Positions 1 to 7,947 of a DNA stretch of 27,034 nt are shown piece after piece. The notes beneath the pieces were generated by a model. That model ran no database searches and was not told the DNA's origin. It saw only the letters and a program-made list of their open reading frames with translations. Numbering within the stretch: the stretch's first letter is position 1; every line of letters begins with the position of its first letter. The DNA is from Bradyrhizobium sp. (GTDB lineage Bacteria > Pseudomonadota > Alphaproteobacteria > Rhizobiales > Xanthobacteraceae): contig JAQGKC010000455.1 of assembly GCA_028290305.1 (NCBI GenBank), positions 1 through 27,034 on the forward strand, read 5' to 3'. Position numbers and translations under genes: made by a program.

Positions 1-168
1 AGCCGCCTTGACGGCACGGACCGCGAGGCTCGGAGAAGCGCTCTTCTTTTTGCCGACTTTCTTGGTCGACTTCTTGGCGGCTGCTTTCTTGGCAACGGTC
101 TTCTTCGCTGCCTTTTTCACCGCCGGCTTCGCCTTAGCTTTGGCAGCCTTCTTTTGCTTCTTGGCCAT
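1..168 (-). CDS. Lysine/alanine-rich histone-like protein (5' part only)
   Basis: The first 56 codons of a leftward gene are visible; the rest lies beyond the window edge. The protein starts MAKKQKKAAKAKAKPAVKK and is almost entirely Lys and Ala with scattered Thr/Val/Pro up to about residue 43, then turns more ordinary (SASPSLAVRAVKAA). This composition is typical of H1-like or HU-tail-like DNA-binding proteins of alphaproteobacteria, which coat or compact DNA through charge. The ATG at 168 follows a GGAG ribosome site about six bases upstream. It lies 49 bases downstream of oxc on the same strand, so read-through is possible, but a functional link is doubtful. It could instead be the basic N-terminal tail of a larger protein whose folded domain is off the window. 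The basic composition is seen directly; the DNA-binding role is inferred. Confidence 0.6.
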   Translation of the reverse strand, partial: MAKKQKKAAKAKAKPAVKKAAKKTVAKKAAAKKSTKKVGKKKSASPSLAVRAVKAA

Positions 169-217
169 CTGAATCTCCAATAACTGTAGCTGTCTCGCCC
201 GCGAAAGCAGGCGTGCG

Positions 218-1969
218 TTATTTCTTCTTCAACACGCTCTGCGGGTTGAGATTGCCGATGCGGCCGCTCTCGCTGCCTGCCGCCGGGTCGATCACGGCGT
301 TGATGAGGGTCGGCTTGCCGGAATCCATCGCCGCGTTGACGGCGCGCTTCAGTTCATCCGGTGTCGTCGCATTGACGCCGACGCCGCCGAACGCCTCCAT
401 CATCTTGTCGTAGCGCGAGCCCCTGACGAACACCGTCGGCGCCGGGTCGGCGCTGACCGAATGGACGTCGGTGCCGCGATAGATGCCGTCATTGTTGAAG
501 ATCACGACGCAGACGGGAAGGCCGTAGCGGCAGATCGTCTCGACCTCCATGCCGGAAAACCCGAAGGCGCTGTCGCCCTCGACCGCGAGCACCGGCTTGC
601 CGGTTTCGACGGCGGCGGCGATGGCGGAGCCCATGCCGACGCCCATCACGCCCCAGGTGCCGACATCGAGCCGCTTGCGCGGCTGGTACATGTCGATGAC
701 GCCGCGCGCGAGGTCGAGCGTGTTGGCGCCTTCGTTGACCAGGATGGCGTCGGGCCGCTCCTTGATGATGGTGCGCAAGACGCCGAGCGCGCCGTGATAA
801 TCCATCGGCGAATTGTTGTTCATCAGCCGCGGTGCCATCTTGGCGATGTTGTCATCGCGCTTCTTCTGCACCGAACTGGTCCAATCGGTCGGCGGGGCCG
901 GCCAGTTGCTGCCCATCGCGTCCAGGAACGCGCTCACGCAGGAGCCGATATCGCCGACCACCGGAGCCGCGATCTCGACGTTGGAGTCCATTTCCTTGGG
1001 CTCGATATCGATCTGGATGAACTTCTTAGGCTGATCGCCCCAGGCCTTGCCCTTCCCGTGCGACAGCAGCCAGTTGAGCCGTGCGCCGATCAGCATGACG
1101 ACATCGGCATCCTTCAACACGGTCGAGCGCGCCGCACCGGCGCATTGCGGATGCAGATCGGGCAACAGCCCCTTGGCCATGCTCATCGGCAGGAAGGGCG
1201 CGCCGCTCTTTTCGACGAAACTCTTGATCGCGTCATCGGCCTGCGCGTAGGCCGCGCCCTTGCCGAGGATGATCAGTGGACGCTTGGCGCTCTTCAGCAG
1301 ATCCAGCGCGCGCTTCACGGAGGAAGGAGCGGGGAGCTGCGCCGGCGCGGCATCGATGACTTTCACCAGCGACTTGGCGCCGGCATCGGCGTTGATCACC
1401 TGCCCGAACAGTTTTGCGGGAAGGTCGAGATAGACGCCGCCTGGCCGGCCCGACACCGCGGCGCGGATCGCACGCGCCAGACCAATGCCGATATCCTGGG
1501 CGTGCAGCACGCGGAACGCCGCCTTGCACAAAGGCTTCGCAATCGCGAGCTGATCCATCTCTTCATAGTCGCCCTGCTGCAGGTCGACGATTTCGCGCTC
1601 CGACGAACCCGAGATCAGGATCATCGGGAAGCAATTGGTGGTGGCGTGGGCCAGCGCCGTCAGGCCGTTGAGGAAGCCGGGCGCCGACACCGTGAGGCAG
1701 ACGCCGGGCTTCTTGGTCAGGAAGCCTGCGATCGCCGCGGCATAGCCCGCGTTCTGTTCATGACGGAACGAGAGCACGCGAATGCCCTCGGCCTGTGCCA
1801 TGCGGCCGAGATCGGTGATCGGAATCCCCGGCACGCCGTAGATCGTGGTCAGCCCGTTGAGCTTCAGAGCATCGATGACGAGGTGGAAGCCGTCGGTCAG
1901 TTCCTGCTCGGTGCCCGGTGCTTCGGTGCCCAGTGCGTCGGTCTTGGCGGCGGTATTCAGCATGGGCAT
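218..1969 (-). CDS. oxc: Oxalyl-CoA decarboxylase
   Basis: A thiamine-diphosphate enzyme that decarboxylates oxalyl-CoA to formyl-CoA and CO2, the energy-yielding step of oxalate breakdown in the cytoplasm. The 583-residue protein has the three domains of the family. The N-terminal PYR domain carries [19 protein letters not shown] and the catalytic Glu71 in [13 protein letters not shown] central domain follows. The C-terminal PP domain carries the ThDP/Mg motif GDSAFGF...IFNND. Length matches the family (about 570). The first ATG (1969) is only three bases from the AGGGAG ribosome site; the second ATG (1963, Met3) sits nine bases away and may be the true start. It lies downstream of a GntR gene on the same strand (74-base gap), probably co-transcribed from the promoter near 2850. 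The usual partner, formyl-CoA:oxalate CoA-transferase (frc), is not adjacent. Confidence 0.95.
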   Translation of the reverse strand: MPMLNTAAKTDALGTEAPGTEQELTDGFHLVIDALKLNGLTTIYGVPGIPITDLGRMAQAEGIRVLSFRHEQNAGYAAAIAGFLTKKPGVCLTVSAPGFLNGLTALAHATTNCFPMILISGSSEREIVDLQQGDYEEMDQLAIAKPLCKAAFRVLHAQDIGIGLARAIRAAVSGRPGGVYLDLPAKLFGQVINADAGAKSLVKVIDAAPAQLPAPSSVKRALDLLKSAKRPLIILGKGAAYAQADDAIKSFVEKSGAPFLPMSMAKGLLPDLHPQCAGAARSTVLKDADVVMLIGARLNWLLSHGKGKAWGDQPKKFIQIDIEPKEMDSNVEIAAPVVGDIGSCVSAFLDAMGSNWPAPPTDWTSSVQKKRDDNIAKMAPRLMNNNSPMDYHGALGVLRTIIKERPDAILVNEGANTLDLARGVIDMYQPRKRLDVGTWGVMGVGMGSAIAAAVETGKPVLAVEGDSAFGFSGMEVETICRYGLPVCVVIFNNDGIYRGTDVHSVSADPAPTVFVRGSRYDKMMEAFGGVGVNATTPDELKRAVNAAMDSGKPTLINAVIDPAAGSESGRIGNLNPQSVLKKK

Positions 1970-2043
1970 GATCTCCCTTGTCGTTTCTTCTCGATGACGA
2001 ATTGATCGTCTTCTGGTGCGAATCTTCCGTGGTGAAAGCGGTA

Positions 2044-2775
2044 TTAGCTGAACAGTTCCTTGCCGTGCGCCTCGACATAGGCGGCAAGGCTGAGCGTGTG
2101 GTCGCGCGCGAGCTTCTCGGCATGCTCGGTGTTGCGTTCCTCGAGCGCCTCGATGATGGCGAGATGCTCGGGCAGCGAGGCCGCAATGCGCTCGGTGCGC
2201 CCGATGGTGAGCTGCCGGTAGCCGCGCACATGCAAAAGGATGTCGTTGGTCATGTCGACCAGGACCGGCGACTCCGACAGCGAGATCAGCGCCTGGTGAA
2301 AGGCGATGTTGGCCTTGGAATATTCCTCGACGTGATCCTGCGGCAGGCGGTCGGCGTTGAAGTCCTCGAAGAAGTCGCGCAGCGCCGAGATGTCCTTCTT
2401 GCGCGCGATGGTCGTGATCAGCCGCGCCGCCATGCTCTCGAGCGCGGCCCAGGCGCGGATCATGTCGACGATTTCGCTCTTGGTCCGCCGCACCACGACG
2501 ATGCCGCGGCGCGGAACCGTCTTGACGAAGCCGTCCTGCTCCAGCATCGCGATCGCCTCGCGGATCGGCGTGCGGCTGACGCCGAGGCGCTCGGACAATG
2601 CGCGCTCGTCCAGCATGACCGGATCGGGCGTCGCATAGATGTCCATTTTCAGGATCGCTTCTTTCAAGGCTTCATAGGCCTTGTTCTTGAAGCTGGTCTC
2701 CGGTGCAATGCGGACAATTGCAATCTCTGCCTCGGCCATGGTTGGCGGCACCTTGGTCTGTTTCCGTGTGAGCAC
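2044..2775 (-). CDS. GntR-family (FadR/FCD subfamily) transcriptional regulator
   Basis: A 243-residue regulator with an N-terminal winged helix (about residues 30-95, [19 protein letters not shown] recognition region) and a C-terminal all-helical FCD ligand domain (about 105-225; HQAL, DHTLSL segments), which in this family often binds a metal and a carboxylic acid. It sits between oxc and the divergent acyl-CoA ligase, so it most likely controls both in response to oxalate or a derivative; this is inferred from position. Two copies of TGGCAT-N5-ATGCCA in the divergent promoters are its probable binding sites. The listed start is a GTG with GGAG upstream; an ATG 12 codons in (2739) is an alternative, since FCD regulators often start nearer the winged helix. 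Confidence 0.9.
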   Translation of the reverse strand: MLTRKQTKVPPTMAEAEIAIVRIAPETSFKNKAYEALKEAILKMDIYATPDPVMLDERALSERLGVSRTPIREAIAMLEQDGFVKTVPRRGIVVVRRTKSEIVDMIRAWAALESMAARLITTIARKKDISALRDFFEDFNADRLPQDHVEEYSKANIAFHQALISLSESPVLVDMTNDILLHVRGYRQLTIGRTERIAASLPEHLAIIEALEERNTEHAEKLARDHTLSLAAYVEAHGKELFS

Positions 2776-2830
2776 GACAAAATCTCCTCGCTGGGAGATC
2801 GTCTTTTAGCCGATATAAAGTTGAACTGGT

Positions 2831-2849
2831 TTTGGCATGCCAAATGCCA
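2831..2849. promoter_or_regulatory. Candidate GntR operator 1 over the leftward gntR-oxc promoter
   Basis: TGGCAT-GCCAA-ATGCCA (2833-2849) is a perfect 6-5-6 inverted repeat, and it contains the 14-base palindrome TTTGGCATGCCAAA (2831-2844). On the minus strand TTGACA (2858-2853) is a good -35 box; 17 bases further the expected -10 falls at 2835-2830, inside this site. A repressor bound here would block the promoter of gntR-oxc. The motif is seen; that the adjacent GntR protein binds it is inferred. Confidence 0.65.
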
Positions 2850-2896
2850 GACTGTCAAGTTGCCAGCTATTTCAGCGTTTACAGCAATACCTTGCC

Positions 2897-2929
2897 TTGA
2901 CAATATCTTTTCTGGCATACCAAATGCCA
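2897..2929 (+). promoter_or_regulatory. Rightward promoter with candidate GntR operator 2
   Basis: TTGACA at 2897-2902 is a consensus -35 box. The second copy of the inverted repeat, TGGCAT-ACCAA-ATGCCA, lies at 2913-2929 and covers the position expected for the -10 box (2920-2925). Transcription would begin near 2932, giving a leader of about 26 bases to the ATG at 2958. The site differs from operator 1 in one base of the spacer (A instead of G). Matching operators on both arms suggest shared control of oxc and the ligase. Confidence 0.65.
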
Positions 2930-2957
2930 TAAAACGACGATGCCGAGGAGGAAACCT

Positions 2958-5087
2958 ATGTCGAATACCAAAGATGCGGTCCGCAAAGTTCTCGATCAGG
3001 TCAAAGCGGAGAAACGCACCAGTCTCACGGCGCCGGAAGGCAAGCTGGTGTGCGACGCCTACGGAATCCCGGTTCCCAAAGAGGGCGTCGCCAAGTCCGC
3101 AGCCGACTCCGCGAAGCTCGCGACCGGCATGGGCTTCCCGGTCGTGATGAAGATTGTCTCGCCGGATATCCTGCACAAGACCGAGGCCGGCGGCGTCGTG
3201 GTCGGCGTCAAGACCGCGACTGACGCCGAGAAGGCCTACGACACTATTCTCGCCAACGCCAAGAAATATAAAGCCGATGCCAAGATCGAAGGCATCCAGG
3301 TGCAGCAGATGCTGGCCGGCGGCACCGAGGTCATCGTCGGGTCCATCACCGATAATTCGTTCGGTAAGCTGGTGGCGTTCGGACTCGGCGGCGTGCTGGT
3401 CGAAGTCCTCAAGGATGTCACCTTCCGCCTCGCGCCTGCCACCAAGCAGGACGCGCTGTCGATGCTCGACGGCATCCAGGCCCACGAGATGCTCGAAGGT
3501 GTGCGCGGTGGGGACCCCGTCAGCCGCGAGGCGCTGGCCGACGTCATCGTGAAAGTATCGCAACTCGTCAGCGACTTCCCGGAAATCGTCGAGCTCGATC
3601 TCAACCCGGTGTTCGCGACCAAGACGGACGCCATCGCCGCCGACGTGCGCATCGTGGTGGATTTCGACTACAAGCCGCGCCCCGCGCCGCGTTCGAATGA
3701 AGAGATCGTCACCGCGATGAACCGCATCATACAGCCCAAGGCGGTCGCCGTGATCGGCGCCTCCGCCGAGGACGGCAAGATCGGCAACTCCGTGATGAAG
3801 AACCTGATCAACGGTGGGTACAAGGGCGAGATCTATCCGATCCACCCGAAGGCGGCCGAGATTCTCGGCTACAAGGCCTACAAGAGCGTCAAGGATGTGC
3901 CCGGTGTGATCGACACCGCGGTGTTTGCTATCCCTGCAAAATTCGTCGCAGGCGCGCTGGTTGAATGCGGCGAGAAGAAGATTCCCGGTGCGGTTCTGAT
4001 TCCGTCGGGCTTTGCAGAAGCGGGCGCGCCTGAACTGCAGGAAGAAATCGTCGAAATCGGCAAGAAATACAACGTCCGCCTGATGGGGCCGAATATCTAC
4101 GGCTTCTATTATACGCCCGCCAATCTCTGCGCGACCTTCTGCACCGCCTATGACGTCAAGGGTTCGGCGGCGCTGTCGTCGCAGTCTGGCGGCATCGGCA
4201 TGGCGATTATCGGCTTCTCGCGCTCCGCCAAGATGGGCGTCTCCGCGATCGTCGGCCTCGGCAACAAATCGGACATCGACGAGGACGACCTGCTGGCTTT
4301 CTTCGAGCAGGATCCGAACACGGCAATCATCGCCCAGCACTGCGAAGACCTGAAAGACGGACGCGCCTTCGCCGAGGCCGCCAAGCGGGTCTCCAAGAAG
4401 AAGCCGGTGGTGGTGCTGAAGGCGGGCCGCACTTCTGCGGGCGCCAAGGCCGCAAGCTCCCACACCGGCGCGCTTGCCGGCAACGACAAGATCTACGAGG
4501 ACGTGTTCGCGCAGTCCGGCGTGATCCGCGCCCGTTCGCTGCGGCAATTGCTCGAATTCGCGCGGGGCGTGCCGGTATTGCCGACGCCGAAGGGCGAGAA
4601 CATCCTGATCATCACCGGCGCCGGCGGTTCGGGCGTGCTGTTGTCGGACTCCGTGGTCGACAACGGCATGTCGCTGATGGCGATGCCGCCGGATCTTGAC
4701 GCGGCGTTCCGCAAGTTCATCCCGCCGTTCGGCGCCGCCGGCAACCCCGTCGACATCACCGGCGGCGAGCCGCCGATTACCTACGTCAACACCGTCAAGC
4801 TCGGGCTATCAGATGAGCGCATCCATTCGCTGATCCTCGGTTACTGGCACACCATCGTCACCCCGCCGATGGTGTTCGCCCGCAACATGGTCGAAGTGAA
4901 GAAGGAGATGGAGGCCAAGGGTTTTGTGAAGCCGATCGTCGCCTCGCTCGCCGGCGACGTCGAGGTCGAGGAGGCCGCCGAATATCTCTACCAGAACGGC
5001 ATCCCGGCCTATGCCTACTCGACCGAACTGCCGGTCGAGGTGCTGGGCGCCAAGTACAAATGGGCGCGCGGCGCGGGCCTGCTCTGA
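2958..5087 (+). CDS. Acyl-CoA synthetase of the ADP-forming (NDP-forming) superfamily, ATP-grasp first
   Basis: A 709-residue fused enzyme related to succinyl-CoA synthetase and ADP-forming acetyl-CoA synthetase, which make an acyl-CoA from acid, CoA and ATP through an acyl phosphate and a phosphohistidine. The ATP-grasp domain is N-terminal (about residues 10-235; GMGFPVVMKIVSPDILHKTEAGGV). The CoA-binding Rossmann domain follows (about 250-345; AVAVIGASAEDGKIGNSVMK), then the ligase domain, with the phosphorylated histidine at His502 in SSHTGALAG. The better-known fused ADP-forming enzymes end with the ATP-grasp domain, so this is a circularly rearranged order. The ATG at 2958 has a strong AGGAGG site; an ATG at 2940 lacks one. 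It is divergent from gntR-oxc with matching operators, so activation of oxalate or formate, or recycling of formyl-CoA, is a fair guess. Family is certain; substrate is not. Confidence 0.88.
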   Translation: MSNTKDAVRKVLDQVKAEKRTSLTAPEGKLVCDAYGIPVPKEGVAKSAADSAKLATGMGFPVVMKIVSPDILHKTEAGGVVVGVKTATDAEKAYDTILANAKKYKADAKIEGIQVQQMLAGGTEVIVGSITDNSFGKLVAFGLGGVLVEVLKDVTFRLAPATKQDALSMLDGIQAHEMLEGVRGGDPVSREALADVIVKVSQLVSDFPEIVELDLNPVFATKTDAIAADVRIVVDFDYKPRPAPRSNEEIVTAMNRIIQPKAVAVIGASAEDGKIGNSVMKNLINGGYKGEIYPIHPKAAEILGYKAYKSVKDVPGVIDTAVFAIPAKFVAGALVECGEKKIPGAVLIPSGFAEAGAPELQEEIVEIGKKYNVRLMGPNIYGFYYTPANLCATFCTAYDVKGSAALSSQSGGIGMAIIGFSRSAKMGVSAIVGLGNKSDIDEDDLLAFFEQDPNTAIIAQHCEDLKDGRAFAEAAKRVSKKKPVVVLKAGRTSAGAKAASSHTGALAGNDKIYEDVFAQSGVIRARSLRQLLEFARGVPVLPTPKGENILIITGAGGSGVLLSDSVVDNGMSLMAMPPDLDAAFRKFIPPFGAAGNPVDITGGEPPITYVNTVKLGLSDERIHSLILGYWHTIVTPPMVFARNMVEVKKEMEAKGFVKPIVASLAGDVEVEEAAEYLYQNGIPAYAYSTELPVEVLGAKYKWARGAGLL

Positions 5088-5101
5088 CACGTTGAACGAC
5101 G

Positions 5102-5131
5102 ATGCCGCTTCGGAGCCAACCGAAGCGGCAT
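5102..5131 (+). terminator. Hairpin terminator after the acyl-CoA synthetase gene
   Basis: A perfect 12-base-pair stem, ATGCCGCTTCGG (5102-5113) with CCGAAGCGGCAT (5120-5131), closes the loop AGCCAA. It starts 14 bases after the ligase stop codon and is followed by TTCTTG, a weak U-tract. It separates the ligase transcript from the IclR gene. Confidence 0.75.
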
Positions 5132-5203
5132 TCTTGATCCAGCGCCTACTACAAGAAAGCGGAATTTGCCGATCGACCAGCCAACAGTCTGACCACGGAT
5201 GAA

Positions 5204-6064
5204 ATGCAGGTCGCGATGAAGCGAAACGTGATCCGCCGCAAGGCCATCGAGCCGAAATCCAACGCGGACCATGACGCCGATTCTCGCGATAGCGGTGTCC
5301 AATCCGTCGATCGTGCACTTTCGATCATCGAAACCCTTGCCGAAGACGACGAAGGCTATCGCCTCAGCGATCTCGCCATCCGCACCGGCCTGTCGACCTC
5401 GACCGTCCATCGTCTGCTGGCGACGCTGGAAAGTCGCCGCTTCGTGCAGTTCGACCGCGCCGAGTTGAAATGGCATGTCGGCGCGCGGAGCTTCACGGTG
5501 GGCGCGACCTTTGCCCGCCGCCGCAATTTCACCGCGCAGGCCGTGCCGTATTTGCGCAAATTGCGCGACCTCACGCGTGAGACCGCCAATCTCGCCGTCG
5601 TCGACGACGAATTCATCGTCGTGCTCACCCGCATGGAAAGCCGCGAAATCATGCGCTCGCTGACCAAGGTCGGCGGCCGCGTCGCGATGGTGGCGTCCGG
5701 CGTCGGCAAGGCGGTGCTGGCGACCTATTCCGACGAGGACGTGAGCGCGATCATCCGCCATCACGGCATGCCGCGGTTGACGGAAAAGTCGATCGTGCGG
5801 CCGGGCGATCTGTTCAGGGAGCTCGAGCGGGTCCGCCGCCAGGGCTACGCCGTCGACGATGAGGAGGCCTGCATGGGGCTGCGCTGCATCGCGGCCGTGG
5901 TCTACAATGATTGCAGCGAGCCGCTGGCGGCGATTTCCGTTTCAGGCATGACCAGCCGTCTGACTGACCATCGTTTGTCTGCGCTCGGCCAGACCGTTCG
6001 CGAGGTGGCGGCCGAGCTGACGGCTGCGCTCGGCGGCGTGATGCCTGAGGCTAAACCCTCCTGA
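5204..6064 (+). CDS. IclR-family transcriptional regulator
   Basis: A 286-residue regulator. An N-terminal winged helix-turn-helix (about residues 32-92; SVDRALSIIETLAEDDEGYRL, LSTSTVHRLLATLE) is followed by the IclR effector domain (about 105-278; MASGVGKAVLAT, GYAVDDEEACMGLRCIAAVV). The effector domain keeps the conserved Cys in EEACMGLRCIA that shapes the small-acid pocket. IclR proteins commonly sense glyoxylate, aromatic acids and similar metabolites. It stands alone between a terminator and a convergent gene, so its target is unclear; the oxalate ligase upstream or gcl some 4 kb away are guesses from metabolism. An in-frame ATG at 5216 (Met5) is a possible alternative start, as neither has a strong ribosome site. 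Confidence 0.9.
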   Translation: MQVAMKRNVIRRKAIEPKSNADHDADSRDSGVQSVDRALSIIETLAEDDEGYRLSDLAIRTGLSTSTVHRLLATLESRRFVQFDRAELKWHVGARSFTVGATFARRRNFTAQAVPYLRKLRDLTRETANLAVVDDEFIVVLTRMESREIMRSLTKVGGRVAMVASGVGKAVLATYSDEDVSAIIRHHGMPRLTEKSIVRPGDLFRELERVRRQGYAVDDEEACMGLRCIAAVVYNDCSEPLAAISVSGMTSRLTDHRLSALGQTVREVAAELTAALGGVMPEAKPS

Positions 6065-6148
6065 GCGGAGCCGGGATATTAGCTGTCTGATATGCGCCGC
6101 CCTGATCCGTGACGGTCCTTCAGTCGGAAATCGAATCCCGGTCAGGAT

Positions 6149-7912
6149 TCACAAATCGATGACGACGTCACGAATCGGTTGTGAGCAGCAAACGAGAAGG
6201 TTGCCGTCGGCGGGCTTATCGAGTGGCTGCGGTCCATAGGCGACCGCGCCCGAAACCAAACCGCTCTCACAGTTGTGACAAACACCGGTCCGGCACGACC
6301 AACGTACCGGGACGTCACACGCCTCGGCCAGCTCCAAAATGCTCTGGTAGGCTGACGCCTTCCAGTGTACGGCGATGCCACTTCGCGCGAACGATACCAG
6401 CGGACCGGTATTGGCGTCGTCCCTGGGCAGATGTGGAGCTCGCGTCGCTGCGCCGACGACACCAGGAGTCATCGACTCGCTGCCGTTGAAGATTTCGACA
6501 TGAATCCGCTCCGGCGCCACGTCCAAGGCTGCGAGCGCCTCTTTCATGTCTGCCATGAAGCGAGTCGGCCCGCAGAGGTAGACATCCGCCTCTCGCGGGA
6601 TGCCGACCTCGTCGAAGACCGCTCGCGACAGGTGACCGGTAGCGTCGAAATCCTCGCCCATCTTGTCGCGCGAGCCCGGCCTGCTGTAGCAAACATAGCT
6701 GCGGCCGTGGGTGAGCACGAGCATGAGGCGGCGGACTTCGGCGGCAAATGGATGATGCTGCCGGTCGCGAGCCGCGTGCAGCCACAAGACTGGTCGTGTC
6801 GAGCGGGCCGCCGCCAGCGCGTACAGCATCGCCAGAACAGGCGTCGCTCCGATTCCCGCACTGAGCAACACCACGGGCCGCTCCCCGGACTGCAGGATGA
6901 AGCTTCCGCGCGGCGAGCTGACGTCGAGAACATCGCCCACCCGGACATGCTCCCGCAGGTAGGTTCCAGCCGCCCCATTCGGCTCGATCTTCACGCTGAT
7001 CCGATAGCGCTCCGTCGAGAGGGGACCCGAGAGCGAGTAGCTGCGAAAGAGTGGCGGGCCGCCGCCGGTCCGTCGAAGACGCAAGACTACGTACTGACCG
7101 GGCAGAGCCGGCCGTAGCGGCTGACCGTCCGGATGCCGCATCGACAGGGAGAGGACGTCCGCGGACTCCTGATCGATCGCCGCCGCCGCGAGCGGCCGAA
7201 ATCCTGGTGCAACCGGATGCGCAGCAGCTGCCGGCGCGAGCCCCGCGTTGCCACTCCCGGCGGCAGTCGTTTGGCTCTGCAGTAATGCCTCAAACGACGA
7301 GCGCCATCCGGGCGAAAGCGCCTCGATCCGCAAGGCGCGCTCCAATCGATCGCGCGCATGATTGGGCGAATAGAGAAGCGCGTTGATCTCTGCGACGGTC
7401 ATTCGCTCGTTCGCCTCTTCCACCTTCACGATTTCGTCGCCGGCGCCCACCTCGCCTTCCTGCAGGACGCGGAAGTAGAACCCCGGCCGTCCGTTGGATG
7501 TCAGCAATGCCGGCATCCGCGGCTCATTCATCCGAATGCCAACGCGATAGCAGGTAACGCGAGGCTGAGTGACCTCGAACACTGCGCCGCCGATTTGATA
7601 GCGGTCGCCGATGCAAACGGCATCGTCAGGCAATCCTTCGACCGTGAAGTTCTCGCCGAACTGTCCGTGGACGAAGTCGGTCCTCTTCAGCTGCTCCTGC
7701 CAGTAGCGATATGATTCGATCTGGTAGACGAAGGCGGCTCGCTGCTCACCCCCGTGACCGCCCAGGTCGCCTTGACCGTCTCCGTCCAGATTCAACCGGC
7801 CGACCCGACAGCGGCCACTCACGGGATTTTTCCAGATCCCGGTGTGTACAGTGCGACCCTTCCACTCGATGTCGCGCGGAAGTCCCACGTTCACCGATAG
7901 TAGCCGAGCCAT
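6149..7912 (-). CDS. MOSC domain - flavin/NAD(P)H reductase - 2Fe-2S ferredoxin fusion
   Basis: A 587-residue three-part fusion. Residues 1-165 form a MOSC domain of the YiiM type (DLGGHGGEQRAAFVY; the conserved cysteine in TQPRVTCYRVG would ligate molybdenum), followed by the short helical segment usual after it (about 170-215). Residues 245-490 form a ferredoxin-reductase-like module with a flavin motif (FRSYSLSG), a nucleotide site (LLSAGIGATPVLAML) and YLCGPTRFM. The last 85 residues are a plant-type ferredoxin with Cys540, Cys545, Cys548 and Cys575 or Cys576. The layout implies NAD(P)H to flavin to iron-sulfur to molybdenum transfer within one polypeptide, as needed by enzymes that reduce N-hydroxylated compounds. 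Cofactors are inferred from motifs; the substrate is unknown. GGAG lies seven bases before the ATG. It ends a leftward run with the DUF427 and DUF899 genes. Confidence 0.88.
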   Translation of the reverse strand: MARLLSVNVGLPRDIEWKGRTVHTGIWKNPVSGRCRVGRLNLDGDGQGDLGGHGGEQRAAFVYQIESYRYWQEQLKRTDFVHGQFGENFTVEGLPDDAVCIGDRYQIGGAVFEVTQPRVTCYRVGIRMNEPRMPALLTSNGRPGFYFRVLQEGEVGAGDEIVKVEEANERMTVAEINALLYSPNHARDRLERALRIEALSPGWRSSFEALLQSQTTAAGSGNAGLAPAAAAHPVAPGFRPLAAAAIDQESADVLSLSMRHPDGQPLRPALPGQYVVLRLRRTGGGPPLFRSYSLSGPLSTERYRISVKIEPNGAAGTYLREHVRVGDVLDVSSPRGSFILQSGERPVVLLSAGIGATPVLAMLYALAAARSTRPVLWLHAARDRQHHPFAAEVRRLMLVLTHGRSYVCYSRPGSRDKMGEDFDATGHLSRAVFDEVGIPREADVYLCGPTRFMADMKEALAALDVAPERIHVEIFNGSESMTPGVVGAATRAPHLPRDDANTGPLVSFARSGIAVHWKASAYQSILELAEACDVPVRWSCRTGVCHNCESGLVSGAVAYGPQPLDKPADGNLLVCCSQPIRDVVIDL

Positions 7913-7947
7913 GTCCCGCTCCGCTTTGATGGGGGACCGGAAGCCAC

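Noticed and set aside
461..2005. Long rightward open frame (514 codons) opposite oxc
   Set aside because: It is antisense to a clearly recognised enzyme. Its product is His/Arg/Asp/Gly-rich without motifs, as expected from high-GC antisense frames.
2940..2957. Upstream ATG at 2940 for the acyl-CoA synthetase
   Set aside because: It has no ribosome site and contains the Shine-Dalgarno sequence of the ATG at 2958.
2664..4547. Long leftward open frame (627 codons) opposite the acyl-CoA synthetase
   Set aside because: Antisense shadow of a gene with intact catalytic motifs. It lacks recognisable domains and also runs through the divergent operator region.
5015..5764. Leftward frame of 249 codons over the terminator and IclR gene
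   Set aside because: It crosses a strong hairpin and lies opposite the IclR helix-turn-helix; no motifs or ribosome site.
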